The translations under genes were made by a program, and so were the position numbers. Positions 1 through 11,420 of a DNA stretch of 64,000 bases are shown here, one piece after another. The notes under the pieces are model-generated. The model made no database searches and had not been told where the DNA came from. It saw nothing but the letters and a program-made list of their open reading frames with translations. Every line of letters begins with the position of its first letter. Within the stretch, counting starts at the first letter, position 1. Source of the DNA: Dastarcus helophoroides (taxonomy: Eukaryota > Arthropoda > Insecta > Coleoptera > Bothrideridae); NCBI GenBank assembly GCA_028583605.1, contig CM053327.1, forward strand, positions 25,593,629-25,657,628, in the 5' to 3' direction.

Positions 1-1905
1 AATATTTTGTATAGGTTTGGAATTTTGATAAAATATCTATTCAACATTTCGCTAAAAATATCTTAGAAAAAATCGAAATTTTAATAAACACACATATTTT
101 TTATTAATTAATTCCTTTTACGAAGTTTTCACTGACAAAACTTTCAACTCAGATCTTTTTTTTTTAACTTTTTTCCAGAGTTAACATTTCAAATTTAGAT
201 TAGAAATTTTGATAAAATAGAAATTTTAAATTTAAACAAATTCTGAACATTTCTATTTTAGTCACAATATTTTGAATATTTTACTTTTTTCTTAAAATTC
301 TAACAAAAGTGATCGATTTTTTTCTCATTTTGGACCCTTGTTGACTCGAAATGTTCATAAATTAGATTCATTTTAGGCTTTTTTAGACTTTTTGTTTTTT
401 TTTGACACGTGTGTTTTTTCTTCAATTTTCACTTATTTAAATAATAATTTTAATATTTTTCAAATCGAGCTCGATAATATTAACTATAATTTATGAAAAT
501 GATCGACACTATCTGATATTGCTAGCGACAGTTTTCTGTAGTCAAAACTATCGGTGTATCTATAGTTCCCATCGATGTTTAGTGATCACTATGGTCGTCA
601 GAAAATATCTCTTGAGTATCAGTAATAACAAATGTCTTTTCAAAACATTCTTCACTGTTCGCGATTTCACATTAACTTTCTTCTGCAGTTCGTTATCGCT
701 ATCGGCCAATTTTCATGAGAAAAAGCGACTTCATCCGGGCTCTTGCAGTATCGCTTAACGATTTGCATGTTTCCATTTTTCAGATATAACCTAAAAACAA
801 TGTTTTGTTTCTTCCAATTTCCGACTGCAAGTTGGGGCGCAGCTTTCGCATTATCTAACAATGACAAATTCGCTTGGAATCAGTGACAACCTGAAAAGGG
901 GTTTAAATTAGGATTTAACAATATTTTTGTCAGGGTAAATATTCTTTTTAAAAATTTAACCATGTATTTGTATCATACTCACTTTTTTTGCAAATTATAA
1001 ATGACATTGACTTGAACATCACAACAGGAAAAAAATCGAAATTTCGAAAAGAAAGTAAAAATAGCCTTGCAATGAGTCTAATGGAGGGTGGAACTAACAT
1101 CGAAAAGTTACTATACTCTGTCATAAACCATACACCTTAAACTTTTTAAACATAGCCCCAATTTCTGTTGCTTCAAACGGGGGAATTTTATATCGCAAAG
1201 CGCTTTAATGTAAATACGCCATATAATGACTTCCACTTGTATTTTTAAATAGAAAGGGCATCAGCCTCTACGTGAGCATGAAGTTAAAAATAATCAGCAG
1301 CAATGTGCGTTCAATATTGTTAAAGAATGGTGGAAGTCGTATTTCTATTCTTATTCAATTTATTACGTGAGGTTACACGTCTAATAAAGGTCTTCTACGA
1401 TCGTTTTTATACTTGACTATCGCCGTTTAATTGCCACTTCGTTTGTTTTCAATGATGCACTTAAAACGGCTGAAAACCTCCTGCACATGTACACGGGAAG
1501 TATTCTACAAATTTCACATTAAGCCCGGACATTTACTGCAGCAACGAATGTGTGGTTAGTTGGCGTATAGTTAGGTTTTAATTATACAATTGCAACATAT
1601 GGGTATTGGTTATGGTCATTAGTTTTGGCACGTTTAACGTTTTTTTAATACTGGTACTTGCCTACGAATCTGCTTGCCCAGATTTTAAGTATGGAGAGAT
1701 GGAAAAAATTTTTGAATCTTGACCAAAGTAACCGCTTGTGAAGTAACAGTTGTTCACGAGAAGCGATTAGGAAGATACGCATTCGAAGAAACTATTCTTA
1801 GGTTCTAGACATCTGTGGAACGTTTACAAGTAATTAGGGCTACTGAGGAAAAACCGTACGTTGGAGATCTCGGGTTAATCGAATATTCTAGTATGTGTGG
1901 AATTT
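1..1905. other. AT-rich sequence without a recognisable gene
   Basis: I see no coding frame with family resemblance, no RNA gene and no clear repeat. Two overlapping short frames between 519 and 867 lie on opposite strands and look like chance. Base composition is ordinary for the single-copy parts of this window. Confidence 0.5.
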
Positions 1906-4160
1906 CCTCTTTTTTTAATTTTGAATTTTTTTGAAAATTTGGACTTGTTTGAAAAACTCGATTATTTTAAAAATGTTGACCTTAAAAATTTCGATAATTT
2001 GGAATTCCCACTTTTTAAACATTTCGACTTTTTGTCGAGATTTTGATACTTTAAAAAAATGTCCACTCTTTCAAAATAAGGTCTACTTTTTTCGAAATTT
2101 TAACCTTTTTTCTGAAAATTTTGCCTTTTTCAAAATTTCGAAGTTATCTTAAAATGCTGATTTTTAAATTTCGACTTATTTTTAAAAAAATTACTTTGAA
2201 GATTTTCCACTTCTTTTAATTCTGGCTTTTTAAAAAATCTCGAAATTTCGACTGTTTTTAAAAATTCAAATTTTTTGAAAAATTCGACTTTTGTTCTTTC
2301 TTGAAAATTTCTGGATGAACTTTTTTGAAAACTTCAAAGTTTTTTTTTAAATTTCGACTTTTTTAAGAATTCCAACTTTTTTTGAAAATTTCGAATTTTT
2401 TTAAAATTTTGACTGTCGAAAATTTCGACATTTGGAAAAATGCAGTTTAAAATTTTTCAAGAGAGGATAAATATTTCGAAAAATTTAATTTTCTAAAAAT
2501 GTTGGGATTTATTTTACAATTTGAACTATACTTTTTTCAAAATTTAGACTTTCTGCAAATTTCTTTTTTTTTCCAAATTGAGATTTTGACTTATTTAAAA
2601 AATTATGACTTTGAAAGATTCTTTATATGAAAGATTGGGCTTTTTTTAATTTACTGTTTAAATTAGTTCAAAATTTCGACTATTCCTCACAATTTCGATT
2701 TTTTTTTTGTAAATATTAAACTTTTTTAAATAATCCGACTTTGACATTTTCTTAAAAATTTCGAACTTTTTGAAAATTTAATCTTGTTTTTAAAATTTCA
2801 ACTTTTTACAAGATATCGACTTTTTCTTGAAATTTTGTCTTTAAAATTTTGAAAATTTCAACTTTTCTAAACTTTGACCTTCGAAAATTACGGCCTTTTT
2901 TTAAAATCTTACCTTATTTTGCGAATAAATCTTTCGAAATCTCTTTTTTCGAAATTTTGGATTTTGAGAATTGGAGATTTTTTTTCGAAAACTTGACTTC
3001 TTGTAAATGTTTACATTTTTAAGCCTAATTTTTAAAAACTAGGACTTTTTTCATTATTTAATTCCTGAAACTTCGATTCGGAAAATTTTTATTTTCTAGA
3101 AATTTTAGGATTCTTGAAAATTTCGACTTTTTTAAAAATTATTATTTCCCAAAAATTCGGTTAGAAATCGCAGATTATTATGTTTTCTGGAAATTTTGGC
3201 ATTTTTTAAAAATTTGATTTAAATTTCAAAATTTCCACAATTTTTACTTTTCGAAAAATTCCCACTTTTTTAATTTTGTAATTTCTTAAGATTTTGACTC
3301 TTAATAATTTAGAGTTATTAAAAAATTTCCACCTTTTTAGAAAATTGGATTTTTTTGTAAATATGATATTTTTTTAAATTCAGCATTTAAAGATTTCTAT
3401 TTTGAAAAATCTGGACCTATTCTCAAAATTTTCTAAAAGTGAGAGCTTTTTTCCAGTTTTTTTTAAACTCAAGATTTGTTTTGAAAATTTCGACCTTTTT
3501 TCAAAATTTCCACGTTTTATGAATCAATTTTTCAGAAATTAATTTTCCCCAACGTATCGATTTTTATTTGAAAATTTCGATTTTTTTTTGGAAACGTAGA
3601 CTTTTTTGAAAATTTCAATTTTTTTTAAAGTTTCTACTTCCCGAATTTTGCCTTTTTATAAAAATTTCGAATTTTTGGAAAAGGTGCATTCAAAATTTCG
3701 GATTTTTTTTTAAATGTTTACCTTCTTTAAGAAATTTTGTTTCTTTTTTAAATTGTGATCGTTATTTAAACATTTCTTTCTTGAGAATTGAAACTGGGAT
3801 ATTTCTTCTGTTCACTTTTTCTTGATATTTTCGCAAAAATCTGAAATTAAACTCTCCCAAAATTTCAACTTTAATGTCGAACGCATATTACATTAATTTC
3901 GACAAACATTAAATTGTTGTTGCCAATAAATCACATAATCAAAAGAATTTGTTTACAAAATTTCACGTCTAAACTTGGAAATTTCGAATTTTTGTAAAAC
4001 TTTCTTCGAAGTATCGTCTTTTAGCTTCCACATTTCGATATTTTCCTTGAAATTTAAAGTTTATATTTTTAATACAATTTTTGACTTTTAACTCACAATT
4101 TCGGCTTTCTATAAATTTTGATTTTTCTTTTAGAATGTGTATCTTTTCCGAAAATCTTGC
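1906..4160 (+). repeat. Degenerate AT-rich tandem array, T-rich strand
   Basis: The plus strand repeats variants of GAAAATTTCGACTTTTTT at irregular 16-25 base spacing for over 2 kb. Unit boundaries are blurred by substitutions and indels, so this is an old satellite-like or slippage-derived field. Nearly every CpG sits in the word TTCGA or TTTCG. Reading frames in it (for example 1931-2152, rich in Phe, Lys and Leu) follow from composition and are not genes. The end is gradual. Confidence 0.75.
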
Positions 4161-4975
4161 TTTTTAAATACAAAAATTATCTAGTTTCATTCTAATTTAA
4201 AGCAAGGCAATTAAATATGCATGATCGTGTTAACGAATTTGGACAAAAGATCATTCTACAATATTTTTATTTTTGAAAATCTGATTTGACTTTTTTAAAA
4301 TTGAGTTATCAAAGTTCAAATTAATATGCCGCGGCTGCATATTTATTGACAAATTCCAGTTATCAGGTTATGTTGTTTTCAACTCGATGTCCGACATTGT
4401 GTAATGTTCAAATGTAATACCAGGATAATTTCTAATTAGCTTTACACTTATATAGGTTTCGGAAAACATTTCCTGTATAAATATTATTTATATCTTAAGG
4501 TTAATTGTTATGCAGGAAGTTACGGTTTACTGCAAATGTCTTGATTTCAAAACTCATTAAAAAGGTCCAGGGTACTTAACAGTGTCGAAAACTTCTCATT
4601 AATTTGGGTTGGCATTAATATGCATTTCTCCACAGTTTATTTTCCACGCCCTGGAGCAGTGTGTTTTTTTTATTTTTTATTTTTAAAGTCGAAAAGTCGA
4701 AGTTTCGACATTAAGACGTATTTCAGTTAGCAACATTGTTGTTATTTGGGATTACTGCTTGATTTGATCCGCCGATAGATTAAAAGGTAAAAGAACCACG
4801 TCAGGGTTTATCTTTACTTCAATTCCAAATTAAGAAATTTTTTTGGAAAACACTTTAATCTACAAAAGCCCACTTTATTTCATGAAATTGGGACAATATT
4901 TTTTTATAAATCATGCATATTTTTAATTAAAACTTTATCTTTCCTTAAATTTCATGCGTTCACTTTTGGTCACCT
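4161..4975. other. AT-rich unique-looking interval
   Basis: This interval between two array blocks has lower word repetition. It has no coding resemblance, RNA gene or inverted repeat that I can support. Confidence 0.45.
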
Positions 4976-5455
4976 TCCTAGAAATTGAATTTCAAACTCC
5001 AAATTTTATTTTTTATAGAAATATTCACTTCTTTTGAAATTTTGACTCCTCGAAAGATGGATTCTTATTCGTCATTTTGGAAATTTTTTGTTAGTATGTT
5101 TTCCGAACTTTTCTTAATCACAAAATTCATGTCAACCTTTATCTTATTTCCAAAAATTATGTTTTTGTTTAATCTAGAAATTTCCACCTTGGGGATTTTA
5201 ATTTTATTTCGCGACCTTTTTCTCGAAATTTTGAGATTCTTACATAATTCGCAGGTTCGGGAAAATTTATTTTAATACAAACGTAAAGGTTTCTTAAAAG
5301 AAACTTCGACTTTTGTTCTCAAATATTCGATTTTAATTTTTACTTTTCCAAATATTGGATTATAAACTCATAATTCGATTTTCGTTTTTTAGAAATCTTG
5401 GCTTGTTTTTGGAAGCTAAAATTTTTTTGATTTTTAGACTTTTTTCTTATAATTA
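4976..5455 (+). repeat. AT-rich array block, T-rich strand
   Basis: Same word family as the first array, with the T-rich strand on plus. The 96-codon open frame at 4985-5275 is hydrophobic and Phe-rich, as expected from the base composition, and I do not accept it as a gene. Near 5455 the block gives way to the complementary, A-rich strand. Confidence 0.65.
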
Positions 5456-5659
5456 TTAAAAAAAACAAAAATTTCCAAAATTTTTGAAAAGTTGGAGGTG
5501 CTAATTAAAAAAATGAAAACAAGATTTTCAAAAAAGTCGACATTTTGAAAAAAGTCAAAATTTAAAATAATGGAAAAATTTTCAGAAAATTAAAAAATAA
5601 TTCCACAATTCAAAAAAAGGTCGAAATCTCGAATCAAAAGTTCCAAAAAATAAAAATGT

Positions 5660-6020
5660 TCGAAAAAGTTGACATTTTGAGAATAATGTGAAATGTTGGA
5701 AGGAAATTTAACTTTTCAAAAAAAATAAAAAAATTTTAATGTCAAAATTATCAACAAAAGTGAAGACAACATAAAACCGAAATTAAAAAAAATCTTAGTT
5801 TGGAAACATTGGAAATTATAAAAGAGTAAATTAAAATTTTTGAAAAAGTTGACATTTTGAGAATAATGTGAAATTTTGGAAGGAAATTTAATTTTTCCAA
5901 AAAAGGGAATTTTTTGAATGTCAAAATTATCAACAAAAGTCAAGACAGCAATAAAACCGAAATTTAAAAAAAAATTAGTTTTGAAAACATTAGAAATTAT
6001 AAAAAAGTAAATTAAAATTT
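5660..6020. repeat. Tandem duplication, ~180-bp unit, two copies
   Basis: The block starting GACATTTTGAGAATAATG at 5671 recurs at 5851. The word GTCAAAATTATCAACAAAAG at 5741 recurs at 5920. The offset of 179-180 bases holds through both units, with roughly ten per cent differences by eye. Short open frames on the minus strand appear in both copies only because the sequence is duplicated. Confidence 0.8.
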
Positions 6021-6074
6021 TCCAAAAGGTCGAAATTTTCAGAAAATCAAAAATTTTAAAAAGTCCAAATTTTG

Positions 6075-6370
6075 AAAAGAATTCTACATTTTGAAAAGAA
6101 TTCTAAATTTTGAAATAAAAATCGACATTTAAAAAATACTTGATCTTTCAGAGAATGCGACATTTTCAAAAAAATAGTTTAAAAAACCGAAATTTTGAAA
6201 ATTCAAAATATTCGAAAAGGTCGACACTTTCAAAAAGTGGAAAATTTCAAATAATCAAAGATTTTAAAAAGTGCTTTTAAAAAGAATTCTAAATTATGAA
6301 TTAAAAATCGACATTTAGAAAATATTCGATCTTCCAAAGAATGCAATATTTTCAAAAAAATAGTTTTGAA
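6075..6370. repeat. Tandem duplication, ~186-bp unit, two diverged copies
   Basis: The segment containing ATCGACATTT at 6121, followed by a TCTTTCAGAGAATGC word, recurs about 186 bases later (6307 onward) as a diverged copy. A third, weaker relative lies near 7150-7260. This suggests that the low-complexity field was partly built from units of about 180-190 bp. Confidence 0.6.
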
Positions 6371-6765
6371 AACAATCAACATTTAGAAAAAATTGAAATT
6401 TTCAAATAATAAATCAAAAAATAGGATCTAAAGAATTCGACATTTTCAAAAAAGAAAAAAATAACGTTTAAAAAACCGAAATTTTGAAAAAATTCGACAT
6501 TTTTAAAGCCAGATTTTAAAAAGCAAGTACCAAAAGATTTGAAACAAAGTCAATATTTTTTAAAAATTATCGAAATTTTAAGAAGTCAAAATCATAAAGA
6601 GCTGAAATTTTCAAAAGTTAGAACCTCCAAAAAATCTCGAAATTTTCAAAAAAGTTGTAATTAATCTCGAAATTTTCGAAAAAGTTGGAATTTTGAGACA
6701 TTTTTTAACTCTAAAATTCGAAGTGTGGTCGAAATTATAAAAATTGAAAGTCAAAATTATCAAAA

Positions 6766-6923
6766 CATGTTTTATTGGCTTTTATTTCGCCAGTTACTCC
6801 TTTCACAAATCTAAATTTTCAGTAACCTTCTGTTAAGAATCCTTAAGAGAAGGTTACTTAAAATTTGGAATTATGAAAAAGCAGTAATTGGGGAAGAAAA
6901 AGCTAATAAAACATGAATAGAAA
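6766..6923. mobile_element. Foldback MITE, family A, copy 1
   Basis: The ends are inverted: CATGTTTTATTGGCTTT on the left, and the complement of ATGTTTTATTAGC on the right. Further in, the word CAGTTACTCCTTTCACAA and its complement pair up, leaving a short central loop around CTGTTAAGAATCC. Two relatives are at 17539-17722 and 59122-59527. No coding capacity. The transposase that moved it is unknown; the structure is what is known of non-autonomous DNA elements. It lies inside an AT-rich array, so it inserted after the array formed. Confidence 0.7.
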
Positions 6924-7360
6924 TACCAATACCTCGCAAAGAAGATAGAGAATATCTATTTTCAAAACAGTTAAAATTTTAGGAAAAGGGTGGAATTCTG
7001 AAAAACTTAACTTTAAAAAAAAAGACACTTTCAAACAAAAGAAATTTTGAAAAAATGTCAAAATTATCAAAAAGTAAAAGTTGAAAAAAACTTTTCCAAA
7101 TATTTTTTGAAAAAATCAAACTTTTCCGGAAAAGTCGATACTTTCAAAAAGGTCCAAATTTTGAAAAGAAGTCTAAATTTTTAAAATAATCTTGGAATAT
7201 AAAAAACATCCAATCTTTCAGTAAATTTGGCATCTTCAAAGAAAAGAAAGTTAAAAAACGAAATTTTGAAAAGTAGAAATTGAAAAAAAGTTGACATTTT
7301 CAAATAAAGAAATTTTAAAAAATGTCAACATTTTGAAAGAAGTTGTAATGTGTTTCAAAT

Positions 7361-7535
7361 TGACCAAAATCAGAGTTATATATGTGCAATGTGAATGCTG
7401 TTTTTTGATCTTTCAGATCTCAGCCCCTTCTGATGCAAATTCCTGACAACAGCCCTGTAAAAAATCATAAATTTTATGTAGGAGACCAGAAAACTTTCTT
7501 ACACAAGAGCCTGTTGGTTCCTAGCTAAACCACTG
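7361..7535. mobile_element. Dispersed repeat, family F, copy 1 (transposon-end-like)
   Basis: About 175 bases align with 61531-61712. Shared words include TGACCAAAATCA at the left, GATCTCAGC, AATTCCT, CAACAGCCCTG and AACTTTCTTACACAAG. The right edge reads CTAGCTAAACCACTG here and CTAGTTACGCCACT in the other copy. Read on the minus strand this is CAGTGG followed by TTTAGCTAG, the style of a DNA-transposon terminus. No matching left terminus is visible, so I call it an element end and not a full MITE. Confidence 0.55.
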
Positions 7536-7546
7536 TCGATGTCTGC

Positions 7547-7885
7547 TTAAAATCTCCCCGCTATAATATTCAAAAGTACTAAATGATTTAATGTGAAATC
7601 TGTTTTTGAATTCATATAATAAATCCAGCTTTCTTTGTGTGTTAAAGAGATCATAATCATAACCACAGTCAACTGCAAAAAGTGGAGTGAACGGCCGAGT
7701 AATATGTCGGGAGTGGCTTCTGGTATACTAATTTCCAATAATAAATCTTCAGTCGGCAGTTTGATTCGATTACCAGAAGCCTCTCTCGGTCCATCGCAGA
7801 TGTAATTTAAATGCCGCATGTGCCCATGAAAGAAGCTCATAAAACATCGGATCACGTCTGCTTTTCGGCCCAGAATTTTCTTCAA
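7547..7885 (-). CDS. Unrecognised reading frame, possibly part of a coding exon
   Basis: This 112-codon frame on the minus strand has balanced composition, unlike the Phe/Lys-rich frames of the arrays. It holds words such as RCFMSFFHGHMRH, GPREASGN and IKLPTEDLLLEISIPEA. The first codon in the given frame is TTG, and the frame stays open upstream past about 7910, so the start is not defined. The frame ends just before the family F element terminus at 7535. I do not recognise a family. It could be a decayed transposon gene, an exon or chance; there is no convincing splice site. Confidence 0.22.
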   Translation of the reverse strand: MKKILGRKADVIRCFMSFFHGHMRHLNYICDGPREASGNRIKLPTEDLLLEISIPEATPDILLGRSLHFLQLTVVMIMISLTHKESWIYYMNSKTDFTLNHLVLLNIIAGRF

Positions 7886-7995
7886 CTCTTTTTCAAGTAT
7901 TGTGGAGGTTTTATTTTGATAATCACGTTGTGAACGTATAATTTTATTTGAAACAAAAAAAATTTCGAATTAGATAACCACATTGAATGATTTTT

Positions 7996-8150
7996 TTTTG
8001 GTGGAACCGGTGCTTGGTTATATTCAAAAATTGAAATACAAATCTTGTCCCCTGAAACCAAGAAAGATTAAAAAATACAACAAAGAGCAAGTTGATTGTA
8101 TTTTTCAATCTTTCTTGATTTCAGGGGACAAGATTTGTATTTCAAATTGA
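7996..8150. mobile_element. Foldback element, family E, copy 1
   Basis: The 50-base arms at 8031-8080 and 8096-8145 are inverted copies with about two mismatches, around a 15-base loop. The arms include ACAAATCTTGTCCCCTG and AAGAAAGATT. A non-inverted leader containing GGTGGAAC and GCTTGGTTAT precedes the left arm and is also present in copies 2 (29234-29497) and 3 (62331-62562). This copy lacks the inner segment that the other two carry. No coding sequence. Confidence 0.7.
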
Positions 8151-8311
8151 ATGAAGACTTCCATGGGTCGTAGTTTGAGAATCTTGATTTCTGAGTTGAA
8201 CTTCCATCAGGTTAGGTTACAGTAAGATTCTCAAATGAACACACACAATTAATTGTTTAGTAATTCTAGGTAAATACAGCATACTGCAGTTAAAAGGTGA
8301 AATGATGAATG

Positions 8312-8412
8312 TATCCCTTTTATCTGCATCATAATATGTGTAGAAGAAACACAGTTGGAGACTAAATAGACCCTTGGGGCACCCCTGCATTAATCGCTAA
8401 TGTCTTAGGGCG
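8312..8412 (-). pseudogene. LINE reverse transcriptase fragment (family L1-window)
   Basis: On the minus strand the reading INAGVPQGS, then a stop, then SPTVFLLHI is clear. This is the conserved QGS block of LINE reverse transcriptases just before the catalytic YADD motif. The same words occur in the copy at 15395-16485, and in decayed form near 9950-9980. Only about 35 codons are recognisable. The fragment is too short to place within a LINE clade on its own. Confidence 0.65.
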
Positions 8413-8430
8413 GACAGAGTTCGGTTATCT

Positions 8431-8478
8431 ATTAAATGATTGTTACTTGCACAATATTAAATGATTGCTGCTTGCAGA
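8431..8478. repeat. Short tandem duplication, 25-bp unit, two copies
   Basis: ATTAAATGATTGTTACTTGC at 8431 recurs at 8456 with one transition in this word. It lies immediately beside the LINE reverse transcriptase fragment and may be a repair scar. Confidence 0.7.
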
Positions 8479-8479
8479 A

Positions 8480-9384
8480 ACATAGGAATAGACATACAGT
8501 TGCCCTAATAATTCTTGTGACTTTTGTGGCGGTTAAATAAAGCCTAGTCGGAAGGCTTTTGAACGCATTCATTATTATTTTTCACGGCGCGTAACTATAA
8601 ACGATTCGGCTTCTTAATTTATTTTAGAAGCAGAATCAGGGGCGAATGCAACGTGGGAGGGCTCCACGTCTATCGCATGAAGCATCATTACAAAAGTCAC
8701 ACCCGCGTAAGTCCTCTCACCAAGATTCTAGCTACTCATTCACGAATAAAACCGTTCTTTCTTCAATGCCGGTCGCTGCCCACGCAATCGTAATTGCTTT
8801 TTATTGAAATTGAACGTACCAACAGCATGGTGCTCTGTGCTGGTTCGCTGTAGCGTGATTGACATCGAGTAGATGTCGAGATGTTGAAAGTATGACATCA
8901 CCTTTGGAAATTCAATGAAGTGTGTGGTTTGTTATTCGATCTGCTGTATTTTTAGTTGTCTGAAATATACCAAAAGACGCGGTTTTCGTCCGGAATTATG
9001 TTTCCACATGAAGTGTAATTATCCAGCATCCTTCAAAGTGGCACCTAGCTGGTGCTGAACGGAAAGTGTTATTTGTTTTGTAATAGATCAAAGCTCTAAG
9101 GAAGAGGTTTTAAAAATACACCGCAAAAGAGCGTGCTTAGTCAAAAATATACGACCAGAGTAAAAAAAGCCAAGGGATTAACATGTGTTTCGGTAAATTG
9201 AGGAAAAGAAGCTTTCATTCCAATAATATATCTGAAACTTAACAGACCAAACAATAAAATTGGTTCATAGAAGGTTTTACCCCTTTACCGTATCGGCAAT
9301 TAAACAAATAATTACGCGATACGTATTTCGCCTGCAGCGCTAGCATCGAACATCGAGCATCGACATCATCTGGATTGAGATTCA
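8480..9384. other. Interval without a recognisable gene
   Basis: Moderately AT-rich and not obviously repetitive. I found no frame with family resemblance and no RNA gene. It may be single-copy intergenic or intronic sequence. Confidence 0.45.
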
Positions 9385-11420
9385 AATCGATAGCGAATTG
9401 CTCTTCTTTGAATTAGATCCAAAAGAGTTGCAGTGTGCTTTGGGGCTGAACTCCAAACAAGAGAACAGTATTCTAGTAGTTGGTCTGACTTGAGCTTTGT
9501 ATAGTGTGAGTAGCTGATGAGATGTGAAGTACTTTTTAGCTCTAAAAAGAAAGCCTAGCTTCTGAGAGACGGACTTGGCAATAAGACGCATGTGATCGTC
9601 CCAAGAGAAGTTAGTGCTTGCATTCACTCCTAGGATAGACAGATTAGATCCTATCGGGAGGAATTTACCTTCCATTAATATGTTTCTTGCATTATCCCTT
9701 GGAGAGGAAACCGCGGCTTGAATTTTTGAAGCGTTGAAGTCAACCAGATGTTTCTTACCCCATTCTAGAATGATTTCGAGATCCCCAATAAACATCTGTA
9801 TCTGCTGTTCCCTTAGTCGATCTGAAGCAACGACGGATAATGGTTCGGAGAAAAAAAGATGACACCAGGCTACTATCATCTGCGCAAATGTATATCGGAT
9901 TGGAAGTTGAAGCCGTTTATGTGTAACAAAAACAGAATAAGAAATAGGAGAGACCCCTAAAGTATTCCTGCATTAATCGCAAATGTCTCGATGACGACCT
10001 CAGATGCCATCGACGACGACCTAAAGAGATCTGTCAGCGAGGAAACTGGATATCAAATGACAGAGTCCAGGAGGAAGACCATAGGAATTTGGCGAGAAGA
10101 GATCGGTGCCAGACTCTATCGAAGGCCTTTGAGATATCCAATGCCACAATCCTAGCCCCACCATGTTTTTCCACAGCTGAGTTACAGATATGAGTAACAT
10201 ATGCCAGTAGATCGCCAGTTGGACGTTATGGTCTAAAACCGTATTGCATGTGCAAGATGATTCTATTTTTCTCCAGATATTTTAGAATCCCGATGTTGAT
10301 AACCTTTTCCATCACTTTAGATATAACGGGCAACAATGATATAGGGCAATAGTTGTTAGCAAGATTTCTTTTTTCTTTTTTGGGAACAGGCTGCAACCCA
10401 GCAGATTTCCAGATGTTAAAGAATACACCTTTGTTGTAAGAGAGTGTGAACAATTTGCTTAGGACAGGATCAATTCTGGAGCGCACTTCTTAAGAACAAT
10501 AGCAGGGATACCATCAAGGCCAGAAGCTTTCGAAGTGTCGAGCTCGATTAGAAACTTCTTGACTGTGCCTTGTCTGAAAACACTTTCGGGCATCGAAGTG
10601 CCAACCTTAGGAAGAATAGAAGGTACTGCGTTTCGAGAATCAAGGTTGGAATTTTCAGCAAACATCAAGGTTATCAGGTCAGCCTTTTCCTTGGAAGTAG
10701 TCGCAATATTGTTGTTGTCATCGAGTAAAGGTGAAAAATTTGAAGATGTAAAATTCTTTCCAATCGACTTTGCAAATCCCCAAAAGGACCTGGAACCGTT
10801 CAGACAGTTGATAAGCCTCTGGCTCATTTTAGGATCGAACTCATTTTTTGCCTCGTCTACAAAAATTTCAAATTTCATGCATTTAAAACTTGTATATCTA
10901 ATTATAACATCCAGGCGCCTTGGCATGTTCGTGATTAAATTTTCAATGGTACCCTGGGAATATTCTCCCATTTTTCAATTGATGTATTGACCAGTTAATT
11001 GTGACTGGCAAAAGAAAGCCTTGATCACGAATTTTTTTTTTAAGATGGTCCATAAATGTTCAATAGGACTGAGGTGGGTAATGTTAGGTGGGAGGGATTA
11101 TTTCTCCAGCGACGATATGCGCGATTTTTGTAGGAGACAGCCCTAAGCACATTTTTTTTACTGAACCAAGATTAAGAGGTAGATTTCATTTGGGAATAGG
11201 GAATTAAGCATTCTATACCAACCAGGATAGTTTCAGTGACGGATTCGGCCGCTGAGGAAGGGTTGTCTGAGTTAAGGCAAACCTCTTGCTATCGAAAAGA
11301 TGCAAAGAGGTCTCTTAATTCTTCCCAGTTTGGAGAGTTAAAGTGCCAAACCCTACGGCGCTGTGTCTCAGAAGGAGGTGCTATATGAAGCGAGCGAGAG
11401 GCTGCTCTTGCAGTTTACAC
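9385..11420 (-). pseudogene. Non-LTR retrotransposon (Jockey/CR1-like LINE) remnant, interrupted by Tc1 DNA
   Basis: Reading from 11420 downward the frame gives the endonuclease-RT linker (RRRVWHFNSPNWEELRDLFA, then SYKNRAYRRW), an interruption at about 11078-10890, the pre-RT region (NGSRSFWGFAKSIGKNFTSS, LDTSKASGLDGIP), RT blocks (NYCPISLLPVISKVMEKVI, MQYGFRP), a damaged QGS block near 9960, CADDSS in place of YADD near 9875, and the downstream region (LVDFNASK, QKLGFLFRAKKYFTSHQLL). LINE RTs copy their own RNA at a nicked chromosomal target. This copy has at least two frameshifts and several stops. The 3' part is lost near 9385 and the 5' endonuclease is not recognisable. The clade assignment is tentative. 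Confidence 0.85.
10890..11078 (-). pseudogene. Tc1-like transposase C-terminal fragment inside the LINE
   Basis: On the minus strand the frame HLSPIEHLWTILKKKIRDQG, followed after a shift by GTIENLITNMPRRLDVII, matches the end of Tc1-family DDE transposases. The usual pattern there is LNPIEHLW with the last catalytic acidic residue just upstream, then a PxxxxxxLxxxMPRR block. Only about 60 codons remain; the catalytic core and N-terminal DNA-binding helices are absent. LINE linker sequence (RRWRNNPSH) lies directly upstream and LINE pre-RT sequence (KFEIFVDEAKNEF) directly downstream. So Tc1 DNA interrupts the LINE, and an open frame runs across the downstream junction. Confidence 0.75.

Larger units (their letters stand above)
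5456..7345 (-). repeat. AT-rich array block, A-rich strand on plus
   Basis: From about 5455 the plus strand repeats AAAGTCGAAATTTTCAAAA-like words, the reverse complement of the preceding block. The field is interrupted by a foldback MITE (6766-6923) and contains two visible ~180-186 bp duplications. A further related stretch near 7150-7330 shares the order of words with the 6075-6370 duplication. Confidence 0.7.

Noticed and set aside
10535..10990. 151-codon frame on plus
   Set aside because: It is the complement of the LINE/Tc1 coding sequence on minus; its translation has no resemblance of its own.
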